Made by a program: the position numbers and the translations under genes
The notes under the pieces: model-generated
Told to the model about the DNA's origin: nothing
What the model saw: the letters and a program-made list of their open reading frames with translations, nothing else
Database searches by the model: none
Shown here: positions 16,588 to 25,866 of the stretch, in pieces
Position numbering within the stretch: position 1 is the stretch's first letter
Layout: each line of letters starts with the position of its first letter
From: Leptolyngbyaceae cyanobacterium clean351
Lineage (GTDB): Bacteria; Cyanobacteriota; Cyanobacteriia; DAIDHW01
Assembly: GCA_027451865.1 (NCBI GenBank)
Contig: DAIDHW010000006.1
Coordinates: 1 to 64,000 of the forward strand
Direction of reading: 5' to 3'
Length of the DNA stretch: 64,000 nucleotides

Positions 16588-17160
16588 TCATGCCCACGCT
16601 CTTAAGTAGGGTAGGACCTGGGCCAAAGCCTGGCCCCGATGACTGATCCGCTGCTTGAGGTCTGGTGGCATCTCGGCGTAGGTCAGTCCCCAGGCGGGGA
16701 CGTAAAATACCGGGTCATAGCCAAAGCCCCCCTGACCCCGCGGGACAGGGAGGACCTCCCCCTCACAAACCCCCTCCCCCCGGTGCACCACCTCTCCCTG
16801 GGGGTTGGCTAGGGATACCACACAGACGAACCGAGCCCGCCGCTGGGGATTATCCCCGAGGGCCCCTAGGAGCCGCTCAATACGCTCCTGGTCCGTGGTG
16901 CCGTAGCGGGCCGAGTAGACCCCGGGGTCTCCCCCGAGAGCTACTACCTCTAGACCCGAGTCATCGGCTATGGCCCAGGCCCCCTGGGCACGAGCTAGCT
17001 GGCTAGCCTTAAGGTCAGCGTTCTCGGTAAAGGTAGTACCCGTCTCCGCTAACTCCAGCGCCTCAGGTTTAGGATGTAACTGCCAGGCCAGACCCTGTAA
17101 CAGACCGGTCAACTCCCGCAGCTTGCCGGGATTACCCGTAGCTAAAAACAGCGCCTTCAA
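16588..17160 (-). CDS. rdgB: Non-canonical purine NTP pyrophosphatase (RdgB/HAM1)
   Basis: The 190-residue protein has the family start ALFLATGNPGKLRELTGLL, the TFTENADLKASQLARAQGAWAIADDSGLEVVALGG block with the metal-binding acids, PGVYSARYG, and QGGFGYDPVFYVP near the C-terminus. It hydrolyses ITP, dITP and XTP to monophosphates, which keeps deaminated purines out of DNA. Its ATG overlaps the stop of the decarboxylase gene by 4 bases, so the two are translationally coupled. Confidence 0.95.
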   Translation of the reverse strand: MKALFLATGNPGKLRELTGLLQGLAWQLHPKPEALELAETGTTFTENADLKASQLARAQGAWAIADDSGLEVVALGGDPGVYSARYGTTDQERIERLLGALGDNPQRRARFVCVVSLANPQGEVVHRGEGVCEGEVLPVPRGQGGFGYDPVFYVPAWGLTYAEMPPDLKQRISHRGQALAQVLPYLRAWA

Positions 17161-18581
17161 GTCTCCAATACCCTCAGGTCAACTAACTGGGCCGCTCCAG
17201 TACCCACCACCTGAGCACCCCTGGTCTGCACCTGCTCCAGGTAAGCTAGGCTACCGGCGGTTACCACCTCCCCCGGCATCAACACCGGCACCCCCGGGGG
17301 GTAAGGACAGAGCAACTCTCCACACACCCGGTCGAGGGCTTGCTCTAGGGGCACTACCCGGCTAGGGGCAAAGAAGGCCTCGCGGGGGGGAACCACCCGG
17401 GGGGCGAGGGGGGGGGCCGGCAGGGGCCAGACCGGGTCACGCCCCCGGTAGTCTCGCCCCAGGACTGCCAGGGCCTGGCCTAGGGCCTCGACGTCCTCCC
17501 AGGTGTTACCAAGGCTGAGGATAAAGGTGAGGTGCTGCCAGGTGGGGCACTCGGGGATAATCCCCAGCTCAGTGTAGCAAATCCGGTCGGCGGCAAAGCC
17601 CCCCAACCCCACCTGACTCAGGTCCACCACCAGGCGGGTCAGGTCCTGGGCAAAAAATCCCGGCTGGTGGGGGGTTGGGGTCAATACCCCGAGGCCCGGG
17701 GTCTGGCGGATGTGGGCCCGAGCCGCCGCCGCTAGGGCTAGGGTCTGATCCAAGAGAGTTTCCCCAGCGGCCGTCACCTGCTGGCGCGCTCCATCTAAGG
17801 ATGCCAACAGTAGAAAGCTAGGGCTGCTGGACTGGACTAGCTGCAGGGCCTGGCTCACCCGCCGCCCTTCCACCCGCTCCCCCCGCCGGTGGAGCATAGC
17901 CGCCTGGGTGAGGGCAGATAACACCTTGTGGGTTGACTGCACCACCAGGTCCGCTCCGGCCCCCAGAGCACTGGGGGGCAGCTGGGGATGAAAGGCAAAG
18001 TGGGGGCCGTGGGCCTCATCCACCACCAGGGGGATTCCCCGGGCGTGGGCTAGGGTTGCTAAAGCGCTGATGTCACTGCAGACCCCCTGGTAGGTGGGGG
18101 AGGTCACCAGGACTGCTTGAGCCTGGGGGTGTTCCTGGAGAGCCGCCTCGAGGGTGGAGGGGGCGATCCCCCCCCACAGGCTATCCTGCCAGTGGGGATT
18201 GATAAACACCGGGTTGACCCCTGCCAGAACCACCGCCGCGATTACGGACTGATGGAGATTGCGCGGTAGGATTAAGGTCCCCCCGGGGCGGCAGGTGGCC
18301 AGGATGGCGGCGAGGACACCCCCGGTAGAGCCATTGACTAAAAACCAGGTCTGGTCTGCCCCAAAGGCCACCGAGGCCAACTCCTGAGCTGCTTGAAGAG
18401 CGGCGCTGGGGGCAAAGAGGTTATCTAGTTCCGGCAGCTCCGGCAGGTCAAGCTCAAACATAGCCCGGGGCAGGAGACTGTCGGGGGGGATGCTCACCCC
18501 CCGCTTGTGGCCAGGGGCATAGAAGGGGTGGTGGGGACGGCGGGCGGCTTGACACAAAGCCTCCAGGAGGGGAGCAGTCAT
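17157..18581 (-). CDS. PLP-dependent Orn/Lys/Arg decarboxylase family protein
   Basis: The 474-residue protein is of the short group III type lacking the receiver-like wing domain. Visible features are HHPFYAPGHKRG at the N-terminus, the PLP fold with FLVNGSTGGVLAAILATCRPG, the cofactor Asp in VDEAHGPHF, and the Schiff-base Lys in VVQSTHKVLSALTQAAMLH. The C-terminal domain ends with PYPPGVPVLMPGE. The substrate (lysine, arginine or ornithine) cannot be read from the sequence. In cyanobacteria such genes often sit beside tmk or DNA-metabolism genes; here the partner is rdgB. Confidence 0.88.
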   Translation of the reverse strand: MTAPLLEALCQAARRPHHPFYAPGHKRGVSIPPDSLLPRAMFELDLPELPELDNLFAPSAALQAAQELASVAFGADQTWFLVNGSTGGVLAAILATCRPGGTLILPRNLHQSVIAAVVLAGVNPVFINPHWQDSLWGGIAPSTLEAALQEHPQAQAVLVTSPTYQGVCSDISALATLAHARGIPLVVDEAHGPHFAFHPQLPPSALGAGADLVVQSTHKVLSALTQAAMLHRRGERVEGRRVSQALQLVQSSSPSFLLLASLDGARQQVTAAGETLLDQTLALAAAARAHIRQTPGLGVLTPTPHQPGFFAQDLTRLVVDLSQVGLGGFAADRICYTELGIIPECPTWQHLTFILSLGNTWEDVEALGQALAVLGRDYRGRDPVWPLPAPPLAPRVVPPREAFFAPSRVVPLEQALDRVCGELLCPYPPGVPVLMPGEVVTAGSLAYLEQVQTRGAQVVGTGAAQLVDLRVLET

Positions 18582-18660
18582 GAGGGGTGGTGACTTAGGT
18601 TTGCTAAGCTGGGAGGATTATGCTTTAGTTCCCAAGGCTTGCGCGGCGAATCCCTAGACC

Positions 18661-19584
18661 ATGGAAAATTTTCGCAACTACTACGAAATCCTCGAGGTTA
18701 GCCAGGAAGCAACCAGCGAAGAAATTAAACAGGCCTATCGACGCGCTGCCCGGCGGTATCACCCGGATGTTAATCCTCAGGACCGGCAGGCAGAGGAGAA
18801 GTTCAAAAACATTGGTGAAGCCTACGAGGTCCTTTCCGACCCCCAGAAGCGCTCCCAATACGACCAGTTTAGTCGCTATTGGAAACAAAAAGGGTTTGGT
18901 GGTCCGGCTGGGCGGCGCTCTGGGGATGTTCTCGACTACAGTCAGTTCGCCGACTTTAACGTTTTTCTCGACCAGCTGCGCAGCGAACCAGCTCCTCCCG
19001 CACGGCGACCCCCGCGGTCTCCAGTCAACGTCCGCTCCCGGCCAGCGGCGGCTCAGGACCTCAAGGCCCAGTTAACTATCCCCCTCGAGCGGGCTTACCA
19101 GGGGGGCTGGGAGCGCATCCGCCTCGAAAATGGCCGATCCCTGGAGGTAAACATGCCTCCGGGGATAGCAGACGGTCAGCAAATCCGCCTCCCTGGCCAG
19201 GGAAACCAGGGGGGAGACCTGTTCTTGACGGTTAACCTAGCTCCCCACCCCTTCTACCAGCTGCAGGGGCCCGACATCCTCTGTCGAGTGCCAGTCACCC
19301 CAGCGGAGGCGGTGCTCGGGGCACAGATTGAGGTACCCACCCTCGACGGACCAGTGAAGATGAACCTGCCAGCGGGGGTACGTTGGGGACAACGCCTGCG
19401 CTTGGCTAAAAAGGGCTATCCCAACCAGGGGGAGCGCGGTGATCAGATCGTGGAGCTGCGGATCATGACCCCCACCCAGATTAGTCTGAAAGAACAGCAG
19501 CTGTACAGCCAACTGCGCCAAGTCGAGACTTTTAACCCTCGTCTAGAACTTTTGGCCTACATCCCCGCGCGCCCGGCCGAGTAG
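18661..19584 (+). CDS. DnaJ-class co-chaperone, CbpA type
   Basis: The 307-residue protein has an N-terminal J domain (residues 5-72) with the HPD motif in YHPDVN, which stimulates DnaK ATPase. A G/P-rich linker (AGRRSGDVLDYSQFADFNVFLDQL) follows, then two DnaJ C-terminal beta domains (LTIPLERAYQGGWERI...LPGQGNQGGDLFLTV). No zinc-finger CxxCxGxG repeats are present, so it is a type II (CbpA-like) rather than a DnaJ proper. It is divergent from the decarboxylase gene. Confidence 0.92.
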   Translation: MENFRNYYEILEVSQEATSEEIKQAYRRAARRYHPDVNPQDRQAEEKFKNIGEAYEVLSDPQKRSQYDQFSRYWKQKGFGGPAGRRSGDVLDYSQFADFNVFLDQLRSEPAPPARRPPRSPVNVRSRPAAAQDLKAQLTIPLERAYQGGWERIRLENGRSLEVNMPPGIADGQQIRLPGQGNQGGDLFLTVNLAPHPFYQLQGPDILCRVPVTPAEAVLGAQIEVPTLDGPVKMNLPAGVRWGQRLRLAKKGYPNQGERGDQIVELRIMTPTQISLKEQQLYSQLRQVETFNPRLELLAYIPARPAE

Positions 19585-19607
19585 TTTACCCCTGTCCCTC
19601 CTAATCC

Positions 19608-20627
19608 ATGACCAAACAACGTGTTCTCTCAGGGGTCCAGCCCACTGGCAACCTCCACCTCGGCAACTACCTAGGGGCAATCCAGGGCTGGGTAGAAGGT
19701 CAAAAGGAATTCGAGAATTTCTTCTGCGTCGTCGACCTGCACGCCATCACCGCCCCCCACGACCCCCGTACCCTTGCCGCCAACACCCTCACCATTGCGG
19801 CCTTGTACCTCGCCTGTGGGATCGACCTAGAGTACTCTACGGTTTTTGTCCAATCCCAGGTCCCCGCCCACAGCGAATTGACCTGGCTTCTGAACTGCCT
19901 CACCCCCCTAAACTGGCTCGATGACATGATCCAGTTCAAGGAAAAAGCCCTGCGCCAGGGGGAACATGTCAGCCTCGGACTCCTAGACTATCCGGTCCTG
20001 ATGGCAGCGGATATCCTCCTGTACCAGGCAGATAAGGTGCCAGTCGGGGAAGACCAGAAGCAACACTTAGAGCTGACCCGGGATATCGCTGACCGCTTCA
20101 ATCACCTGTTCGGTCAGGGTCAGGTCCTCCTGAAACCCCCCACCTCCCTGATCCGGGCGGCCGGGGCCCGGGTAATGAGCCTCAGCGATGGCCGACGCAA
20201 AATGTCTAAGTCTGATCCATCGGACCTCAGCCGGATTAACTTGCTCGACCCCCCCGACCTGATCCAAAAAAAGATCAAAAACTGCAAAACCGATCCGGTG
20301 CGGGGCTTAGCCTTTGATCAACCGGACCGGCCAGAGTGCCAGAACTTATTAACCCTCTACATGCTCCTGACCGGCAAGTCCAAGGACCAAGTGGCTGCGG
20401 AAACCGCCCCCCTGGGGTGGGGTCAGTTTAAGCCCCTACTCACAGAAGCCCTCATAGAAAGTCTCAGGCCCCTCCAGAACCGCTACCAGGCCCTGATAGC
20501 TGACCCGAGTTACCTAGAGGAGGTCCTGCACCAAGGCAGCTACTGGGCAGGGGAGATCGCCCACCAGACCCTTACTACCGTCCGCCAGGCCCTAGGCTAC
20601 TGGTCACCCAGGGGGTCTAAGCCTTGA
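19608..20627 (+). CDS. trpS: Tryptophan-tRNA ligase
   Basis: The 339-residue class I synthetase has the HIGH-type motif PTGNLHLGNYLGA near the N-terminus and the KMSKS loop as RKMSKSDPSD near residue 200. It also has the tryptophan-site stretch LLYQADKVPVGEDQKQHLELTRDIA. It charges tRNA-Trp. Length is normal. The stop TGA overlaps the TTG start of metF. Confidence 0.97.
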   Translation: MTKQRVLSGVQPTGNLHLGNYLGAIQGWVEGQKEFENFFCVVDLHAITAPHDPRTLAANTLTIAALYLACGIDLEYSTVFVQSQVPAHSELTWLLNCLTPLNWLDDMIQFKEKALRQGEHVSLGLLDYPVLMAADILLYQADKVPVGEDQKQHLELTRDIADRFNHLFGQGQVLLKPPTSLIRAAGARVMSLSDGRRKMSKSDPSDLSRINLLDPPDLIQKKIKNCKTDPVRGLAFDQPDRPECQNLLTLYMLLTGKSKDQVAAETAPLGWGQFKPLLTEALIESLRPLQNRYQALIADPSYLEEVLHQGSYWAGEIAHQTLTTVRQALGYWSPRGSKP

Positions 20628-21511
20628 GTCAGTTACGCCGGGCCAGCGAACGGGGAGAATTCCTCATCACCGCCGAGGTAGCCCCCCCTAAGGGTACCGA
20701 CCCCACCCTGATGCTCGAGCGGGCCCGGGCCTTAAGGACTCGGGTGCACGCTATCAATCTCACCGACGGCAGCCGGGCGGTGCTGCGCATGGGGTCCCTA
20801 GCCGCCGCTGCCCTCCTGGTCAGCCAGGGCCTAGAGCCGGTTTGTCAGGTAGCTTGCCGTGACCGCAACCAGATTGCCCTCCAGGCAGACCTTCTAGGGG
20901 CCCAAGCCTTGGGAATCAGGAATATCTTGGCTCTGACCGGCGACCCCGTGCCCGCTGGGGACCAACCTCAGGCCCGGCCAGTATTTGACCTGGAGTCGGT
21001 GCGTCTGCTCCAGCTGATCCGCAACCTTAACCAAGGCCAAGATGCCTACCAACAAGCCCTACCGGAGGGGGGGACCCAGTTTTGGGCTGGGGCAGCCGTG
21101 GACCCGCAGCACCCTAGCTGGTCCGGGCTCCAGCGGCGCTTTGCCGCCAAGGTGGCAGCCGGGGCCGAATTTTTCCAAAGTCAACTGGTGTGCGATTTCG
21201 ACCGCCTAGCAAAGTTCATGGACCAAGTGGCTACCCCGGCCGGCAAACCGGTCCTGGCGGGGATTTTTCTGCTCAAGTCTGCCAAGAACGCCCAATTTAT
21301 TAACCGCTGCGTGCCGGGGGTGCAAATCTCACCGGAGATTATCGGCCGCCTAGATCGGGCTGCCCATCCCCTCCAAGAGGGGGTCGCCATTGCTGCCCAG
21401 CAGGTCCGGCTGGCCAAGGACCTCTGCCAGGGAGTCCACCTGATGGCGGTGAAGCGGGAGGACTTGATCCCACAGATCCTCGACCAGGCTGGGATCCCAC
21501 CCCTGCGCTAG
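20624..21511 (+). CDS. metF: Methylenetetrahydrofolate reductase family protein
   Basis: The 295-residue protein starts at a TTG that overlaps the trpS stop, giving LSQLRRASERGEFLITAEVAPPKGTDP. The MetF TIM-barrel motifs are present: EVAPPKGTD (catalytic Glu in the first strand), the D-x-S/x-RAVLRMGSLAAA stretch, NILALTGDPVPAGD and GAAVDPQHP. It reduces 5,10-methylene-THF to 5-methyl-THF for methionine synthesis. This shorter archaeal/cyanobacterial-type form may use a different electron donor from the E. coli enzyme. It follows trpS in one operon. Confidence 0.87.
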   Translation: MSQLRRASERGEFLITAEVAPPKGTDPTLMLERARALRTRVHAINLTDGSRAVLRMGSLAAAALLVSQGLEPVCQVACRDRNQIALQADLLGAQALGIRNILALTGDPVPAGDQPQARPVFDLESVRLLQLIRNLNQGQDAYQQALPEGGTQFWAGAAVDPQHPSWSGLQRRFAAKVAAGAEFFQSQLVCDFDRLAKFMDQVATPAGKPVLAGIFLLKSAKNAQFINRCVPGVQISPEIIGRLDRAAHPLQEGVAIAAQQVRLAKDLCQGVHLMAVKREDLIPQILDQAGIPPLR

Positions 21512-21514
21512 GCT

Positions 21515-22645
21515 TTAAGCCACCGCAGGCATACCCAACTGCAGAATCCCCCGGTAGTAGTCCACTAGTTGGGCTGTTGCTGCCCCCCAGCCCCAGCGTT
21601 CTGCCTCCCGGCGGGCGTTCTCCCGCAGTAGTTCCCGGTCCGCCGGAGAAGCTAGGAGACGTTGGGTAGCCGCTACTGCTCCCTGGGGGTCAAGGGGGTC
21701 AAACAGATAACCATTCACCCCATCGGTAACGATGTCCGGTATCCCCCCGGAACGGGCCGCCACCACTGGACAACCAGCAGCCATGGCCTCAAGGAGCACC
21801 AAACCGAGGGTCTCGGTGCGCGAGGGAAAGACAAAGGCATCAGCGGAGGCAAAGGCACAGGCAAGCTTGGCCCCGGTTTGATAGCCCACAAAGTGTACTG
21901 GACTATCCTCGAAGTACTTCTCTAGGGCGGCGCGGTGGGGACCATCCCCCACCAGGGCTAGGCGTGCCCCGGGGATTCCCTCAAGCACCGGGCGGATCTG
22001 CTCAATCTGCTTTTCGGCGGACAGGCGACCGACGTACAGGAGAATGGGCGCATCCGGATGACCTTGACTGAGGAACTCGCGCATCTGTTGAGTGCGCAGG
22101 TGGGGCTGAAAGTGTTCCGTATCTACCCCCCGTTGCCACAGCTGCACCCGCTGGATTCCATGGGCGGTGAGCTCTTGGACCATGGCTGTCGAGGTGCACA
22201 GATTTAACCGAGCCTGGTTGTGGCCGGCCTTGAGCAACTCCCACAGCAGCCCCTCTAACATCCCCAAACCGTAGTGCTGCAGGTACTGGGGAAGGTGAGT
22301 GTGGTAGGAGGCGACTAGGGGTACCCCCAGGACCTTGGCGTAGTAGATGCCGGCTAGGCCCAAGACGGCCGGATTGAGCACGTGGACTAGGTCCGGCCGG
22401 AATTGTCCCAGAGTATCCCCAATTGCAGGTCTGGGGAGGGCTAACTTTAGTTCCGGGTAGAGAGGCAAGGGAAAGCCCTGGACCCCGTAGACCTGGGCAC
22501 CGCAGTACTCCCTCATCCCCCCCTCCGGGGCTACCACTAGCACCGTGTGGCCTTGTCGCTGCAGGTGGTCTACCGTCTGACAAAGCCGGGTGACGATGCC
22601 GTCCACCTTGGGCAGGAAAGTCTCAGTAAATAGGGCAATACGCAT
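21515..22645 (-). CDS. sqdX: Sulfoquinovosyl diacylglycerol synthase (SqdX)
   Basis: The 376-residue GT4 glycosyltransferase has the N-terminal acceptor domain (MRIALFTETFLPKVDGIVTRL) and a C-terminal donor domain with VGRLSAEKQIE and FPSRTETLGLVLLEAMAAGCPVVA carrying the EX7E motif. It transfers sulfoquinovose from UDP-sulfoquinovose to diacylglycerol at the membrane, the last step of sulfolipid synthesis. It lies 15 bases downstream of sqdB on the same strand, which settles the assignment over other GT4 enzymes. Confidence 0.95.
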   Translation of the reverse strand: MRIALFTETFLPKVDGIVTRLCQTVDHLQRQGHTVLVVAPEGGMREYCGAQVYGVQGFPLPLYPELKLALPRPAIGDTLGQFRPDLVHVLNPAVLGLAGIYYAKVLGVPLVASYHTHLPQYLQHYGLGMLEGLLWELLKAGHNQARLNLCTSTAMVQELTAHGIQRVQLWQRGVDTEHFQPHLRTQQMREFLSQGHPDAPILLYVGRLSAEKQIEQIRPVLEGIPGARLALVGDGPHRAALEKYFEDSPVHFVGYQTGAKLACAFASADAFVFPSRTETLGLVLLEAMAAGCPVVAARSGGIPDIVTDGVNGYLFDPLDPQGAVAATQRLLASPADRELLRENARREAERWGWGAATAQLVDYYRGILQLGMPAVA

Positions 22646-22660
22646 CGATTTAGGAGCTAA

Positions 22661-23875
<1,215 letters not shown>

Positions 23876-23922
23876 CTACCAGAAACCGCTCCCCTGAGGC
23901 TGAGGGTTTAACAATCATCACC

Positions 23923-24498
23923 CTAGCCCACCTCCGCGGCAAAGCTGGCGCGGCGGACAAACTTAAAGGGCCCCGCCAGGGCTCCCCACACGTGGGCGTC
24001 TGTTTGGGGGTCCCGGCCCCGGTCGTGGGTGACTAGGGTTTGGGAGTCAACCTCAAACTCACTGTCTAGGTAGGTCTGTTGTCCCTTGCGCACCACTATG
24101 CAGCCCTTGCCGGGTTCAACGGTTCCCTTGAAGCTGTGGCCGGTCCAGGACACTAGCATCTTACAACCCGGAAGCCGCTCCAGGTGCTCCCGGGTCAAAG
24201 CTTCTAGGCGCTTGGGGTCCCGGGCGGCACCGTAGAACTGAGCTTCAGTGCGCACCTGGTAGTTTTCAATTTCGATGCGCCCCTGGGGCTCCAGGATTTC
24301 TAAGACCCTGACCCGGTAGGGTTCCTGGATCTGGTAGTCATAGGCTTGCTCCACGTAGAGGGCAATTCCCCCCAAGATACCGGGGGGTAAAGGGCGCATG
24401 CAGACACGGATGTGGGCAAAAAAAGGTGGGTTAGCAATCGCTTGGTCTTGATTGCTAAAGTCAGCGGCCAGCCAGCGGGCCAGGGTGAGGACATCCAT
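23923..24498 (-). CDS. cpcT: Phycobilin lyase of the CpcT/CpeT family
   Basis: The ATG at 24498 (MDVLTLARWLAADFSNQDQAIANPPFFAHIRV) gives 191 residues, the family length. The ORF track start lies inside aroK and is rejected. Family blocks include the NPPFFAHIRVCMRPLP stretch, YVEQAYDYQIQEPYRVRVLEI and the C-terminal VWGALAGPFKFVRR. T-type lyases attach phycocyanobilin to Cys-153 of phycocyanin or phycoerythrocyanin beta subunits, so this strain should have phycobilisomes. It lies 13 bases after aroK and is probably co-transcribed. CpeT-like members with other targets cannot be excluded. Confidence 0.9.
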   Translation of the reverse strand: MDVLTLARWLAADFSNQDQAIANPPFFAHIRVCMRPLPPGILGGIALYVEQAYDYQIQEPYRVRVLEILEPQGRIEIENYQVRTEAQFYGAARDPKRLEALTREHLERLPGCKMLVSWTGHSFKGTVEPGKGCIVVRKGQQTYLDSEFEVDSQTLVTHDRGRDPQTDAHVWGALAGPFKFVRRASFAAEVG

Positions 24499-24511
24499 AG
24501 GTAGGTAGGGC

Positions 24512-25084
24512 TCAAGTAGGTGGGGGGGCGTCGCGCAGCACCCCGGGAATCGCCGCCGCCACCCGAAGCGCCAAACGGTCCGGGGGTTCGTCACGAACAC
24601 AGACAATCCGTAGGTCAGCCTGGCTGTAGAGGGGTTGGCGTTGCTCTAGTAGGGCCGCGAGGGTGGCTGGTAAGTCCGTGGCTACTAGTAAAGGCCGATG
24701 CTGGCTGGTGTGCAGGCGCCGCTGCAGGAGCGGTAGGGAAACATCGAGCCAAATCACCAGACCCTGGTGGAGGTAGCTCCAGTTCTCAGGTCGCAGGACC
24801 ATCCCTCCCCCTGTCGCTACTACTATGCCCATATGGGCGGCAGCACTCGCCAAGACCTTGGTTTCGAGGTTACGAAAAGCCGCCTCTCCCTGGTGGGCAA
24901 AAACCTCACTGATGCTCTGGCCAGCCCATTGCTCCACCACTGCATCCGTGTCTAGGAATCCATACCCGAGCTCCCGAGCCAGGGCGCGGCCGACCGTAGA
25001 CTTGCCACAACCCATCATGCCCACCAGGTAGATATTCAGGCGCTGCAGGCGCTGGCGTAGGGAGGCTAAGGATGGGACTGACAA
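24512..25084 (-). CDS. aroK: Shikimate kinase
   Basis: The 190-residue P-loop kinase has Walker A GMMGCGKSTVG (about 22-32), the shikimate-binding FLDTDAVVEQWAGQSISEVFAHQGEAAFRNLE, ATGGGMVLR, and the lid region HTSQHRPLL. It phosphorylates shikimate in aromatic amino acid synthesis. The start is TTG (LSVPSLASLRQRL); no ATG upstream of the P-loop fits. It heads the aroK-cpcT pair. Confidence 0.95.
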   Translation of the reverse strand: MSVPSLASLRQRLQRLNIYLVGMMGCGKSTVGRALARELGYGFLDTDAVVEQWAGQSISEVFAHQGEAAFRNLETKVLASAAAHMGIVVATGGGMVLRPENWSYLHQGLVIWLDVSLPLLQRRLHTSQHRPLLVATDLPATLAALLEQRQPLYSQADLRIVCVRDEPPDRLALRVAAAIPGVLRDAPPPT

Positions 25085-25204
25085 GGGGGGGAATTGGAAA
25101 AAGCAATTGCTATGATATTTTATAGGTATAAGACCCCAGTTTGGTCTAGGTGTCTTGCTTGGTTACCCCGGGTCTAAAACCTGCCCCCTGCCTAACGCCG
25201 CCGC

Positions 25205-25729
25205 ATGAGATCTAAACCCCGCCCCGCTTCGGCCCCGGCCACCCGCTCGTCGTCTCCCATTACCTACCTGTCCCTAGCGATCATGGGCTGTGTGTTTATC
25301 GCCGGGATTGCCTTGGGAGTGGGTCTAACTAGCGTGGCCTCCTCGAGCTCGGAAAACGTAGCTAGCCGGGATACCATCGACCGGGCAGCCCCGAGCGCGG
25401 ATGTGTGCCTACAGTACGGGGCCAGTGCCGTCACTATGGACACACGCATATTCCTGACCCTCAACCCCTTCAATGTCTACGTCTCTCAACCCAAAATGCA
25501 GCCGGGTTGTGTCCTGCGCACCAATAACTGGGACATCCTGGAGGAGCGTAAACTGGTCACCCACGACCAGGAACAGGAGTGTAAGAACCGCATGAATACC
25601 TTCGCCTTCACCGGTGACCTTGGGGATAACCCCCAACTGAACTGTGTTTACCAAAACGACGAGGCAGAAAATCTCTTCCTCAACAAGCCCGGCTTCGGAC
25701 CACCCCCCACGGGCTCGGAAACCTTCTAA
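25205..25729 (+). CDS. DUF3172 family membrane-anchored protein
   Basis: The 174-residue protein has a low-complexity basic N-terminus (RSKPRPASAPATRSSS) and one transmembrane helix (YLSLAIMGCVFIAGIALGVGLTSV). A conserved extracytoplasmic domain follows with four cysteines (DVCLQYGASAV, QPGCVLRTNNWDILEERKL, ECKNRMNTFAFTGDL, LNCVYQND). This matches the cyanobacterial and plastid-lineage family DUF3172, of unknown function. The cysteines may form disulfides outside the membrane. It is divergent from aroK. Confidence 0.87.
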   Translation: MRSKPRPASAPATRSSSPITYLSLAIMGCVFIAGIALGVGLTSVASSSSENVASRDTIDRAAPSADVCLQYGASAVTMDTRIFLTLNPFNVYVSQPKMQPGCVLRTNNWDILEERKLVTHDQEQECKNRMNTFAFTGDLGDNPQLNCVYQNDEAENLFLNKPGFGPPPTGSETF

Positions 25730-25765
25730 GGAAAGTTAGGGGAAGAGTTAAGGCCGAGAAGCTAA

Positions 25766-25788
25766 CCTGGCATTGGTTCTATGCCAGG
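25766..25788 (+). terminator. Stem-loop after the DUF3172 gene
   Basis: CCTGGCAT-TGGTTCT-ATGCCAGG is a perfect 8-bp stem with a 7-nt loop, 36 bases past the DUF3172 stop and about 80 before ndhF. There is no T run, so it may be a terminator of weak type or a processing signal. Confidence 0.45.
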
Positions 25789-25830
25789 AATAGATATCCT
25801 TTGGGGATCAGGGGGGACAACGGCTATGTA

Positions 25831-25849
25831 AAATTCTATTAAAGAATTT
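25831..25849. promoter_or_regulatory. AT-rich inverted repeat before ndhF
   Basis: AAATTCT-ATTAA-AGAATTT is a perfect 7-bp inverted repeat ending 17 bases before the ndhF ATG. CO2-uptake NDH operons are often controlled by LysR-type regulators (CcmR/NdhR, CmpR), and this symmetric site has T-N11-A-like spacing. It does not match the published CcmR consensus. It is a candidate operator only. Confidence 0.35.
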
Positions 25850-25866
25850 AATGCCGTCAACCGCCC

